From Takakia lepidozioides (taxonomy: Eukaryota; Streptophyta; Takakiopsida; Takakiales; Takakiaceae), in assembly GCA_030704615.1 (NCBI GenBank), contig CM060731.1:94714756-94778755 (forward strand): 64,000 nt of DNA, in the 5' to 3' direction. The first letter of the stretch is position 1. Each line of letters opens with the position of its first letter. The position numbers were made by a program, and so were the translations under genes. The notes under the pieces were generated by a model that searched no databases, was not told the DNA's origin, and worked only from the letters and a program-made list of their open reading frames with translations. Positions 1 through 11,824 of this stretch are shown here, piece by piece.

Positions 1-1337
1 CAGCTGTCCTTCTGTTGTAGTAACAATTCTCAGTAGAATGGTTATCCATTTTACAGATAGTACAGTGTTTCTCCTTCATGTGGCATTCAGTGGTGGTATG
101 GCCTTCATTCTGGCATTTGCACACCAAACACCCTTCCTCCAATGTGTTGCAGCCTCTGTGGCATACTTCTTCAAGATTTCTTCTAATCTTTTTCATAGTT
201 ATCCCTCTTCAACTTCTCCTTCCTCTTACTCTTCCTTTTCAGCTCTTGCTCTTCTTCCTCATCTGACTCATCCTCAGAGTCCTCATCATCCCTTTTCTCT
301 CTCCTGAGCATTTCCAATTGCTCAATTCTGTTGCTGTTTCAAATGCCTCCTCCACTGTATTATGGGGTAACATATCCACTTTCTTTTGCAACTCTGGTCT
401 TAGTCCACTCACAAACCAAGTCTTCTGTAAACCTGGTGCTGGTACAGCAGCCAGCTTTTTCATCATCAATTCCATTTTTTCCATATACTCCTCAACAGTT
501 TCATGCTTCTTTTGCTTTAACTGTTGTAAACTTCCATACACTTCATCCTCAGTTTTACTTGTCCTGAACCTATTTCGGAATGCTGTATTCAAGCCATTCC
601 AGGTTAGGAAATGATTATCAGGGAATCTTGCATACCATTCACTTGCTTTCTTGATAAGTGAACAAGGAACAGTCTCATCTTGGCATCATCGCCATTCTCA
701 TTGTTCACAATACACATGTGCTCAAATTGGCTAATGTGTACATCGGGATCCCCTTTTCCTGAATATATTGGAAAAGGTGGTTTTGCCCGTGTTGGTTGTA
801 ACGCCATCTGTGGCCCTACCTTCTGCCACTGACAGTGCTGGCCCCCTTGCTGGTGCTGGTCCTTGAGGACCTGTTGTAGTTGTGGTGGATCTTCCCCAAG
901 TGGTGGCCCCTGAGCACTCCCTGCTACTGGCCCACGATATTCACAGTATTCCCAGCTCCAGTTGCACTACTTCCCACACTCCCTGTCCCCCAGAGCCAGA
1001 TCCAGGCTGCCGCCTGATCCCCCTGAGCCGACACCTTCGTTGGCCTGTGATCCAAGTGCTCCACTTGATCCAGGTCCAACGGGTTGGGATGTCCTGGTTG
1101 TAGTCTCAACCTCAGCTGTTGGTGTCTACTTTCATACTCTTCCTCTTCCAATTTCTTCTCTCTGTTTTCATCCTCCAAGTTCTGCCCTTGGGTTTCTTCT
1201 TCACTCATGTAACTCAACTGTAATGGTGTTGGAGAGTCTGAACTCTCCGTTGGCTCTGCCACATTCCTCTCCTTCTTCACCTTCCGTTTCAGAAACTGGA
1301 GTTCCTGCTTTTGGTGTTCCATGCCAACTCTTATCAA
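1..1337 (-). pseudogene. LTR-retrotransposon gag, copy 1 (partial)
   Basis: Minus-strand gag-type polyprotein, broken into several frames and cut by the window start. Reading down the minus strand: an acidic, low-complexity N-terminal part (about 1337-924); a gag-like block (807-604) with FPIYSGKGDPDVHISQFEHM; and a capsid-like helical block (592-239) with the usual ETVEEYMEKMELMMKKL and FVSGLRPELQKKV stretches. Near 130-30 are two CCHC knuckles, CKCQNEGHTTTEC and CTICKMDNHSTENC. The order capsid then zinc knuckles fits a plant LTR-retrotransposon gag. No protease or polymerase from this copy lies in the window. A second copy is at 2434-3965. Confidence 0.7.
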
Positions 1338-2027
1338 AGATTTCTGTCAAATCTTTTATCCAAGGATGTACCTCAGATTTCACCTCGTGATTGATCTTCT
1401 TCCTGTACCAATTCCCTTAATCTTTCTTGCAAAGAAAAAGAAGGAGTGGCATCCAACTCTAGTTCTTCCAGTATGGGTGATGTACTCTCTGATCTTAATG
1501 GTGTGAGAGGTCCAGATGATTCCCCTATGTCTATTCCTCTCTCCCAAAGATATGGATAATTAGCTTTCAGATAACTTTATCTTTTTGCTGAATATCTCTG
1601 GAGTCTAGCTTCTCTTTCATCACTCATGTCCCATGTCTTTCATTTCTTTTAATGTGGCAATAACCAAAACTCTCTTCTGTAATATCTCTCGTATATGCCT
1701 GGGTTTCTTTCAAGCTTCAATGCACCCTTGGCTATACTAGAAGTCTTCGTTACCATATAACCATATGGCAAACAAGTCTGGAAAGCTGTTCTTGGTGTGA
1801 GTTTGATCCACAGAATATCCTTTGGAATCCAATTCTTTACCAGTACAAGCTCTTCATGCATATGAGTATAAACATTCACCTTCATTTCCTCCCAGCCTTC
1901 AAACTCTACTCGCTTAATGGATAGCAATGCTATCACATAAACCAGTGTGGTAACCAACGTGCTCTTCCTCTACAGGCCACTGCAAGCTGAGCTTGCGACT
2001 ATTTGACATAAGGTCCTGAATGGAGAA
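1338..2027. other. retrotransposon-derived stretch without recognised gene
   Basis: Continues the 5' side of gag copy 1. A 102-residue minus-strand open frame (1957-1649) starts at no convincing context and matches no family I recognise. Probably retrotransposon leader or an unrelated fragment. No RNA gene seen. Confidence 0.35.
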
Positions 2028-2434
2028 CCTGTCCATTCTGGATCAGACACCAGAATGAGATGAGAACTCCTGTGAATGAAGGCCCAGTAGTGGCAGCTCA
2101 CATGGTTATGCCATGTTTTGTACCAGAAGTAAGTACAATGATAGTTACCAGAAGCAAAACTAAACTAATACCTCCAGTGGAGGAGGAGGAAGATGTAAAT
2201 GAAGATGGCAGTGATGTGCCTGAAGATTCCTTCTCATCTCTCCATGCCTCTCAGGCACATCATGCATCTTCATTCTCTTCCTCATCCACTGGAGGTAATA
2301 GTTTAGCTTTGCTTCTGGTACTATCATTGTACTTACTTCTGGTACAAAACATGGCATAACCATGTGAGCTGCCACTCTTGGGCCTCATTCACAGGAGCTC
2401 TCATCTATTCTGGTGTCTGATCCAGAATGGACAG
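2028..2434. repeat. near-perfect inverted repeat (fold-back), arms about 190 bp
   Basis: The left arm begins CCTGTCCATTCTGGATCAGA at 2028. Its reverse complement ends at 2434 (TCTGATCCAGAATGGACAGG). The arms stay alignable to a short centre near 2225-2250, with a few indels and substitutions. Read inward, each arm encodes the same acidic peptide region (VTRSKTKLIPPV followed by E/D-rich residues), so a gag/pol-junction segment has been duplicated head to head. It lies exactly between the two gag copies. Confidence 0.8.
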
Positions 2435-3965
2435 GCTGCCTTGCGATGTCCTGCCTGGTTACAATAGTAACAGTTCTTCACCATTGGGTCCTCGCCCTTG
2501 GTCTATTTTGGGATTATTTCTATAATCCTGATTCCCTGGCTGGTAATTCCCCCTTGGATTACCCTGATAGTTGCCTCTGGGATTGCTTGTAATTCCCTCT
2601 TGGATTATCTCTCCTGCCATCCATTGTTATATCCACCAGGCCTACCATAGTGGTCCTAGTCATTGTTTTTCTTGGTTGGGGTTGCACTTGATGCACCTCA
2701 CTGCCTAGGTTCTCTTGTAGCTGTCCTTCTGTTGTAATAACAATTCTCAGTAGAATGGTTATCCATTTTACAGATAGTATAGTGTTTCTCCTTCATGTGG
2801 CATTCAGGTGGTATGGCCTTCATTTTGGCACTTTGCACACCAAACACCATTCCTCCAATGTGTTGAAGCCTCTGTGGCGTATTTTTTCAAGATTTCTTCC
2901 AATCTTTTTTCATAGTTGTCCCTCTTCAACTTTTCCTTTTCTTGCTCTTCTCTCTTGCTTTCTTCCTCATCTGACTCATCTTCAGAGTCATCATCATCCC
3001 TTTTATCTCTCCGCATTCCCAATTGCTCAATTCTATGGATGTTCGAATGCCTCCTCCACTGTATTATGGGGTAGCATATCCACTTTCTTTTGTAATTCAG
3101 ATCTTAGTCCACTTACAAACCAAGTCTTCTGTAATCCTGGTGCTGGTACCGCAGCCAGCTTTTCCATCATTAACTCCATTTTCTCCATATTCTTCAACAG
3201 TTTCATGATTCTTTGCCTCAATGTTGTAAAAAACCCATACACTTCATCCTCAGTTTTGCTTGTCCTGAACCTGTTTTGGAATGTTGTACTAAGGCCATTC
3301 CAGGTTAGGAAATGATTATGGAAACCTTGCATACCATTCACTTGCTTTTGATAAGTGAACAAGGAAACAGTCTCATTTGGCATCATCGCCATTCTCATTG
3401 TTCACAATACACATTTGCTCAAATGGCTGATGTGTACATGGATCCCCTTTTCCTACATATATTGGAAAAGGTGGCTTTGCCCGTGTTTACTGCCATCTGT
3501 GGCCCTACCCCTGCCCTGACAGGTGCGGTTCCTGTAGGTGTTGGTCCTTGAGGACCTGCTGTGTAGTGGTGGAACTCCACCAGGTTACCCTGCTACTGGC
3601 CCCCCTGTACTGCAGTACCCTCAACTCCAGTTGCACTACTTCCCACACTCCCTGTTTCCAAGCAGCCCCTGATTCCCCTGAGCCGACACCTTGTTGGCCT
3701 GTGATCCAAGTGTTCCACTTGATCCAGGTCCAACAGGTTGGGATGTCCTGGTTGTAGACTCAACCTCGTTGGGTCTACTTCTTCTCTTCATCTTCCAAAT
3801 TCTTCTCTTGTTTTCATCTTCCAAGTTCTTCTCTTGGATTTCTTCTTCCTCACTCATTAACTCAACTGCAAGTGTGGGAGAGAAACTCTCCGTTGGCTCT
3901 GTCCTTCTTTGTCTTGTGCTTAGAAATTGAGTTCCTGCTCTTGGTATTCCATGCCAACTTGTCAT
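2434..3965 (-). pseudogene. LTR-retrotransposon gag, copy 2
   Basis: Second copy of the gag seen at 1-1337, same strand, with many small indels. The N-terminal acidic part is 3965-3636 and the gag core 3398-3033, with ELQKKVDMLPHNTVEEAF. The charged stretch and two zinc knuckles follow at about 2900-2760 (CAKCQNEGHTTTEC is kept). This copy continues further than copy 1: an N/R/G-rich tail (NPRGNYQPGNQDYRNNP) and a third CCHC knuckle, CYYCNQAGHRKAAC, end near 2440. Several frameshifts make it a pseudogene. Confidence 0.7.
2718..3965. repeat. direct duplication of 1-1340
   Basis: CTGTCCTTCTGTTGTA at 2721 repeats the sequence at 4. The two copies then run in parallel through the gag coding region with substitutions and small indels. 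With the fold-back between them, this looks like nested or rearranged copies of one retrotransposon. Confidence 0.8.
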
Positions 3966-4614
3966 GTGAGAATGCTAATTATTCAGGAAAGACAACACTG
4001 AGGAATTGAAGCCCAATATGCGACAAAATCACGGCATGACTTCAAAGGAATCATCAACACTTACCAAGATGTCACATATGAAACATGGTCTGGAAATAAC
4101 AAAGGAGTGGAGAAACTACTGAGGGCAGTGCATCAGGGCACTAACACATGGCAACATGAGACAAGCTAGGTTGGTGGTATGAAAGATGGACCAAAATCTT
4201 ACGCAGCTCAGACAAAAAGGAGACAATGAGTGGACTTACCCTGGGAGAAATTTATTGTAAAGGCATCAGAGTTGAACTATAGTTGTTCAGATCAAGGCAC
4301 ATCAAGGAAAAGTCCAATCTTGAGCAAAGCAAGCCCATTTATGATAACCACCATGGGTGTTGGGTGACTTAGCTGGTTGGATCAATATGGTTGCTTGCAC
4401 AAGTGACAAAAGGGGTCAGAGAGTCAAGGATGGGAGCAAATCAGGAATACAGGATTCTAGCAGCAAAGCCTGTTCACTTAGCTTTTGGGAGTCTGGGACC
4501 AATTGTGACTTTCAAGGCGACACATGGAATGGGGTGCTATCTAAATACTGGCCCCATTCATGGTTATCTCACAAGAGAATGTGGGTGCAAGGACCAAGTG
4601 CCTTGAGAGGTTTA
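3966..4614. other. no gene recognised
   Basis: AT-balanced sequence between gag copy 2 and element 1. Only short frames on either strand, and no motif, RNA gene or terminal repeat recognised. Confidence 0.5.
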
Positions 4615-4880
4615 CTATTTCATGAGCAGAAACCATGAGCCATGAGCCATGAGCCGCATGAGCCGCATGAGCGGTGAGCCGAAGTCTAAGATACGCGGAT
4701 TTCATGAGCGGACTCCTCCAAATTTGGAAATGCGGCAGATTAAACAAGTATTAAAATAATAGTTTTTTATTTGACCTTGCCGTTTTTGGACGTTCCAGAT
4801 CATGTAATGCGGCGAAGATATGTCGTCAGTAACAAGTCCGCTCATGGTTTTTAGATCCGCTCATGGAAATAAGTGACCGT
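4615..4880. repeat. left terminal region with CATGAGC repeats
   Basis: Clustered CATGAGC / CATGAGCC units at 4620-4680, another CATGAGCGG near 4705, then inverted CCGCTCATGG units near 4839 and 4857, so the end itself can fold back. The left end of element 2 (22254-22460) has the same layout: forward CATGAGCGG units, one TTTCATGAGC about 40 bp on, then inverted CCGCTCATG. Probably the transposase-binding terminus. Confidence 0.65.
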
Positions 4881-5449
4881 GCAACGGGAAATCCAGTATA
4901 CCACTGCAAAAGGACGTCGCATACTGGCCTGTATAGAGTATTCCGCGGTTTTACATGCCTTAACATTGGAATGAAGCTGACCCTTTTGCCGCGATTGAAC
5001 CAATGGAGTCTGCACCAATACAGTCTGCAGTACTTCACAATTCTGTCTTCTTCGGGTATTCGGCGGGAAAGGTTTGCAACTGAACTGGGAAATAGGGTGC
5101 CGCATTAGGGTTCGCACGTGCGAAATTTCGGAGCGGTTTGGTGTTGGCGAAGGCCGCCTCTGGGGGTACCTACGACGATACTTGGAAATTCGGCGCCGCA
5201 TTTCCTTGTCGGAGGTCGAATGAGGAAAGCAAGTTTTCGGAAAGCAGAAAAAATGAACCCTCCAACATACAAAAATATGCACGTGGAAACAAGTGAACGA
5301 TATAGTAATATCTTAGTTCGATCAAAACAGGTTACTGGTAGGCAAGACATATGTCGGACCTTTGTGTGGCCAGAGAGTCTGAGGTACTGGCAGCAGTACA
5401 GTTCTACTATCCGATGGGCGTACCATTGTATTGGGACCGCAAGCCAAGC

Positions 5450-8400
5450 TCACTGGTCCCCTGGATCCATATTCAGAAGAGTGTGAACCTCCTGGGGGCT
5501 CAACCCTGGTGCATGTATGAAGTGATGAGTTGTGGAATTACAACGGAGTCTCTTTAGGTACACGTAGTACAAATGCTTGCAAGGGCAGTATGATGCCCCC
5601 TTGTTCGCCATGATCTGGAAGTCGGTGCAATTGCAGGTGGGTAATTCTGAAATGGTGATGGTGTACACCTCATTGCGAACAGCTGAGCCCGCCGTGGCCA
5701 TCTGATACACACGCCCGAATCCTGGTGGGGGCACTTCTGTCGAGCTCTGGATTGTACAGTTCATCCGAAGTGCATTCCCCATCCTTTGTCTCGTTCACTT
5801 TTGAGGGAGGTCGCCGCCTCTTCGGTTTCCCCCAACGGTGTGTAGGATGCTTAGAGCTGTCGTGTCCCATTGTTCTTGCTCTCACAGGGGTCGGTGGTGG
5901 AGGCTGTGGAAGCGGAAAAATGGTTTGTCTGGGACGTCAGTGCGCTGCACCATCCGAAATCCTGCGGCGGTAAGGGCGTCGGCCTCAACCTGACTCAGAT
6001 CGCAGCCTGGTTCCACCGGCCACACCGGGGGAGCCTCTGGCATTGTTGTATGCCGTACTTGGGCTTTCCATACACGCAAGTCATAATGTCGTGCCTGCAG
6101 AACCAGAACTGGGTGGTTGTCGCCTCCGCAAACTTTGCATGGACAAATCTTCCTGTAAAAGTAGGAGCAGGGACAGCCCCATCTGGATTCCTCCTTATCA
6201 TCTCTAAACAACGTTGCCGTGTATCCACACGAATTGCGGAACACCTTCCTCGAAACGACGGCTTTGTGCGAGCAATTCTCCACTGTGAGGCAGACACAGT
6301 CGTCTCCACAATGGCTTGGCCATACTGCATAACAGCGGGCGGAATGTGGGGCAAGGGAGCGGTGGGAATTTGTTGCACGAAATCCCCGGTTGAAGGCGAC
6401 GGCGATCTGGAATTTCTTGGGCTTCCACTGCTGGAAGACACATTGTGCGGCAACATGACGGGACCTCGAGGTGCTGTCCGAATGTTCCTGTCGGATCTCC
6501 AGGAATCCTCTTCGCACCCGGGTTCCTCTTCAATCCTCCGCCTGACAGGGCGAGTCCGGACGTCCCCCTCTAGGTGTTCACCTCTGCGGTGCAGAGGCGT
6601 CCCTTTGATCTTCTCTCGCAATGCTGTCGCCCATTTCACTGGATTCTTGGACCTCGAAGCTGTTCGTACCAACAATTCCTCCCTGTCCGGCCCAAAGCCC
6701 CATTGTTTGCCGCTCAGGAACTTGTAGTACGTGGCTTGCTGCATGATTGCTCTGTCGATGTCCTCCGTTGTGGCCGTCACTACGTCCACCAGATGTGCGG
6801 CAGAAGACGCTCGCCAGGAGGAGTGGACCGATTCTGCCATATTCGTGTTCGGCATGTCCGTGTCGGAATCCAAGCACCGCTCCTAGAAGGACACAAACAA
6901 TGGTGAGGGACCAATCGAAATGTCCGTAACAGAAAGACAAATGAACGAAAATGACAGCAGCCTACCTCCCGCATGTACTGTCCGAACTGTCGATACCGAA
7001 AATGCCACCACCCCAACCAGCTGTGCAATGCTCCCAGATTGGTTGTCTCCACTGCACCTGACGTGTTCCACCAAGCCTCGATGATAGCAAACTTAACCTC
7101 CGCGTCATCAAATGTGGGTGCATCCTTCCACGCCGTACAAAGGACACGGTGTTCAGCCTGGAATGAGCTAGCAACAAATTTGGTAGTGTAGTGGGATAGA
7201 CTCTGCATCCAATGGAATCCACAGGATCTCTCTTTCCCCTCCATTGGAACATTGGGGTCCTCACCGTACACACGCCGCACCGCTGCCCAGTTGGCCTGAG
7301 CGTTGTCTGCCATGAATCCCCTGAAATTGGGCTCTGGCAATCCCGCCCTTGCCATCTGCTCGTTTATGCCCTCCCACAGATGCATCTCGGACTGTGTGTC
7401 CTCCCCTTTCATCTCGCAGATTGCAATCGTCATGAGCCTCTTGGAGTGGTCCCATAAACATGCGCCCATAGTCACCCACTGATGGTTTGTAATTCGCTTG
7501 ATGTGATCAAACATCACCCAAGCATTCGACAAGTTTCCAGTTGTCATGCGAGTGACCAAGTCGACTCCACTCCCAGGCCCACACGTCGACATTTTGAAAA
7601 TGTAACAACGATCGGATTCGCTGCCTTGCCCTGGAAACCTGCTACCTTGGATGTAGTCATATCCAGTCATTCGTTTCACCTCCAGGATTGAGTACATGTC
7701 CGACCCCCTGCCGAACTCCTGCTTGCAAGATACGATGTGATTCCGCACATTCGGACTACAAACGTGCGAGACGGACTCCAAGAGGTCACGCATCGTCTTC
7801 GGTCAAGGGCTCTCGGTCGGAACCATCTTCAGACATGATTTTGCCAAGAGCAATCTTGTGGGCTGCCTTCAGCTGAATCTGCTTTGGTCTGGCTCCGGGG
7901 CTCAATTTCACCTCCTCTTTTATGATGTCGTGTGCTTCCTGCACAGCCTCACGCATGTTGCCTCTCGCCAAGGGGTGGCAGTGGACCCCAACGTGTATGC
8001 AAGCTCTAGTCAAGTCCGGGAGCAAATGGATTACGTAATATTGCTTGGCTCTGCACATGGACATGCACGTCGGTGGTTCTTTGCAATGTGCACTTGAAAG
8101 AACCCGCAGGAGCTTGGCTGGAGACAATGAATGGATGATGCGTTGTGCCAGTCCAATCCGTCTCGTTTCTCCGCCCTCCTTTGGAGAGAAAGTGGAAGCA
8201 GGTGGGATTGAGGCACCTCAGCTTCCCCGCACAGAGGACATATCGTACACGAACACCATCAGCAATTTTCGTGCTACTGGTCTTCGTCACACACCAGGGG
8301 TGTCCGTCATGCTTTCGATCCATGTCTGTTAACATCCCGGAGGCTTTCTTTGACGAAGAAACAGGTGGAAACTCGAAGATGACATTGCCATCGACTTCGG

Positions 8401-9053
8401 GAGGCAGAAAGTTACCTTTCTGACTGGGAATTTGGCATAGTCGAGAGCAGCCAGCTCGGAGCGAGAACCATCGAGGTGATGTTGTCGTAGGAGCTGCACA
8501 ATGGACCGGGTTGGAGTTATGCTCGAGGGCACATGCGTAGCACCTACAGAGACGTCCATGCCGGATTTGAACGACCGTGTGTGGAGGACATGGGTACCTC
8601 AATGCAATCATCTTCCTCGTCGGAAATGTCGAATACGTCCACACGAGAAGCTATGGAGGGTCTTGACGGTCCAGGTCGGGAATGATTATCGTTGCATACC
8701 TCTCTGTTGGCAGTGGCCGCCTCTCGGTTTCCGGACTCCTTTGTGGATGGTGTGGGCAGCGACTGATTCGGAAAGGGAATGGGCATTCCCACAGCTCGGT
8801 ACAGGATGGTGTCTGACGGGGGAACGTGCCATTCGATTCCGCAACCTCCGTCGTTACCTAGCACGACAATGGTCTCGTCAACCTGTCCAGGAACATCCTT
8901 CCTTTCTTCTTCCAAATAAACTGTGCCCGGTTTGAGCTTGAATTTGGAACAAAGGTAAGTTTCAGTCACTCTGCAAAGTCCTCCCTCGTTTGGGATCCAG
9001 GCTCTCCCAAGTTGCGGAGGACAGCAAACTATAGCGTAGGAATTCGGAGCCAT
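5450..9053 (-). pseudogene. MULE-like transposase with SWIM zinc finger (element 1)
   Basis: Probable transposase of the element. From the N-terminus: an acidic lead region (9053-8460); a Cys/His zinc-binding region (about 8390-8030) with WCVTKT, CLNPTCFHF and CKEPPTCMSMC, perhaps a WRKY/GCM-type finger as found in MULE proteins; then the catalytic domain (7793-6960) with VMFDHIKRITNHQWVTMG and GFMADNAQANWAAVRRVYG, where FDHIKR and ADNAQANW supply candidate DDE aspartates. After an intron (about 6962-6880) come AESVHSSWRASSAAHLVD, an Arg/Ser-rich linker, a Cys/His block ending FCRHDIMTC, and a C-terminal SWIM finger (CNC...CPCKH, about 5600). Frame changes near 8420, 7790 and 6040 need introns or are mutations. 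The start at MAPNSYA is a guess shared with element 3. Confidence 0.75.
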
Positions 9054-9472
9054 CGAACACCGCACGAGTTGGCAAGTGCGAGGTTCAGTATAGCGACAGA
9101 CCAAGGCTCACAGGCACCATCTAAGTGGATCTGCGGAGTCCATCGACGATTGGAAGTCGCACATTGAAGTGGAAAGTATTGTTTCAAGCTACATGCATGA
9201 AGGTGGGAGGTTTGATTCCATAGCCAGTGAGTAGGACAATGATGGCCGATTCGGCGACGAAATAACATCTCCTGACAGTTTCTCCTGAGGGTGGATCCAG
9301 CAGTATTCTCGGTGCAGACAGGAACGTTCGCACTGACAAGTGCCAGGACTGGTTAAAACGGTCAGACAACCAAGTTGTGCTCATCAAGACTGGCCGCAAT
9401 TGTGTTGTTTCGGAACAATGCAACCCATTGAGGTTCCAGATTTCCCGTCCGAGTGATTCTTCGATTGCTGGT

Positions 9473-11070
9473 GGACGGAAATACGGCGCCGCATTTCCGT
9501 ATTGCATCTTGGTCATGCAACAGAGCGACGGAAATGCGGCACCGAGTTTCCGTCCGGGGGAAACCTTTATACTCTCCAGAACGGAAATGCGGTAACGCAT
9601 TTCCATCCAGCAAGCACGGTATGAAGGTGGAACGGAAATGCGGTACCGCATTTCCGTTCTGATTGAGATTTATGAACAACGGGAACAGAAATGCGGCACC
9701 GCATTTCCGTCCGAGTCGCACTTTTCGACATTCCAGAACAATGCGGCGCCGCATTTCCATTTTGTATCTGATGCATGGAGCTGGGATAGAATGCTGCAGC
9801 ACATTTCCGTCCTTAAAAGACATTCATACTCTCAGAACGGAAATGCGGTACCGCATTTCATTCAACAAGCACGGTATGTGAAGGTGGAACGGAAATGCGG
9901 TACCGCATTTCCGTTCTGATTGAGAATTATGAACAACGGGAACAGAAATGCGGCACCGCATTTCCGTCGAGTCGCACTTTCGACATTCCAAAGGAAATGC
10001 GGCGCCGCATTTCCATTTTGTATCTGATGCCTGGAGCCGAGTAAGATTCCGACAGCTTCATACAGCGCAATTCCGACCGGTTGAGACATTCACACTATCC
10101 AGAACGGAAATGCGGCACCGCATTTCCGTTCTGACTGAAAATCGTGAACATCTGAACTGAAATGCGGCAATTCCATCCGAGTCGGAACGGAAATGCGGGC
10201 CCTCAACGGAGTCGTGAAATCCGCATTTCGTTCTGACTGAAAATGAACCATCGGAACTGAAATGCGGCAGCGCATTTCCATCCGAGTCGCACCAACATTC
10301 CAGAACGGAAATGCGGCACCGCATTTCCGTTCTGATGAAATATCGGAATTGAAAACCGCATTTCCGTCGGAGTCCCACCATCCGACATTCCAAAACGGAA
10401 ATGCGGCACCGCATTTCCGTTTTGTATGTGGCATGGAGCTGTGGAACGAAAATGCCGCATTTCCGCCAGCGTCAGACGTTAATACTACAGAACGGAAATG
10501 CGGTACCGCATTTCCATTCTGACTGAAAATCGTGCGCAACGGGTACAGAAATGCGGCACCGCATTTCCGTTCGAGTCGCACCTTCCGACATTCTCGAACG
10601 GAAATGCGGCGCCGCATTTCCGTTTTGTATATTCGGCCTGGAGCTGTGCTACGGAAATGTGTTGCCGCATTTCCATCCATGTGAGACCTTCAACTTTCCA
10701 GACCGGAAATGCGCACCGCATTTCTGTCCAGGTGAGACCTCTATACTTTCCCGAACGGAAATGTGGCACGGCATTTCCATTCATCAACTAACGTATGTGA
10801 AGTGGGAACGGAAATGCGGCGCCGCATTTCCCTTTGAATCTCATACATGGAGCTGTGGGACGGAAATGCGGCACCGTATTTCCGTTCAACAACTAAGGTA
10901 TGTGAAGGTGGAACGGAAATGCGGTGCCGCATTTTCTTCCAACAAGTACGGATGTGTAGCTGATGGTACTTAACGGAAAATGCGGCGCCGCATTCGCATC
11001 GCTCCAACTCATCAGACGCTGGGACGGAAATGCCTTGAAATGTGAACACGTGGAGCAACGGAATTGCTGC
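9473..11070. repeat. palindrome array A (element 1)
   Basis: Dense series of AAATGCGGYRCCGCATTT palindromes, usually extended by GG/CC and often by CGG/CCG. Centres measured at 9593, 9644, 9697, 9747, 9797, 9849, 9901 and 9954, a spacing of 50-53 bp. The array separates the 5' ends of the minus-strand transposase and the plus-strand ParB-like gene, so it sits where their promoters should be. The central hexamer appears as GGCGCC, GGTGCC, GGCACC or GGTACC. Open frames across it are only translated repeat. Confidence 0.95.
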
Positions 11071-11824
11071 ACATGTCGGCACTCTATCTGACTGAAGGGG
11101 CATGAGGCGGCGCGGCCTGACCGTTGGATAATGATGTTTTTTCGGACGGCAGGCGTACCCTCAACGATTCGAATTTCGTAATGACGCAAACTCCACGAGG
11201 AGACACTTTCGTCCAACCTTTCGAACCCAAGTGGTGCATCACCGCCGTTTCATCTACTTTTGTCGTGTCTCCTCAGTCACCCCTCTCGCGCCCTTTCCAT
11301 CTGCACTCTTTGCCCCTTTTCCCTCTCTCTGTTCTTCTTATGCTCGAACCTGAGAGGGGGGAGTTCGTGCACCAGACAGGAGACCTCGTCGCAAGCTCCG
11401 GAAATTATACTTCGGACGTAGGCCAATGCCGAAGGGAGGAAGCAGATGCGTCTACAGGAGGAGATTGCCATCTCCGAGCAGCAGGCCACTCAGGCAACCC
11501 AGCCACCAGTGAGAGCTCCATGCGATCGGGCTGCGCGCAGCTGATCGAGCACCGAACCCCCCATTTTGCTTCTGTAATTCTTAGACTGAATGCTAGGAGA
11601 CTTGAATGCAGAACATGTTTGCATGCCTAACAGGAAAGGTGGACGTGCTGGAGGGATCGCAGGAATCCGAAGAGCCGCAGGAAGAGTCCGAGGAGCTAGC
11701 TGCAGCACGTACACCCACCCGATCCCCGAGCGCGGGTATCCTGCCGGGCCTAGCCCTCTGCGATTCAAAGACGCGTCTTCGAAGGGCAAGTTCAAAGTCC
11801 AGAGATCGACTCGCGTTCTTCGTC
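11071..11824. other. upstream region of the ParB-like gene
   Basis: Also conserved in element 3 (35945-36780, inverted). It contains short frames such as KLRKLYFGRRPMPKG that are open in different frames in the two copies, so coding is doubtful; a leader exon or 5' UTR is possible. An acidic stretch VDVLEGSQESEEPQEES (about 11638-11690) is shared by both copies and may be the true N-terminus of the next gene. Confidence 0.4.

Noticed and set aside
5870-6727. Plus-strand 285-codon frame opposite the transposase
   Set aside because: The minus strand encodes the conserved transposase region shared with element 2. The plus frame has no conserved features and is broken in element 2.
9473-11070. 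Repeat array resembling CRISPR or a protein of repeated peptides (NGNAAPHFR, RHRISV)
   Set aside because: The units are palindromes with variable arms and recurring linkers, no cas genes, and a eukaryotic context. The peptides are just the palindrome translated in several frames on both strands.
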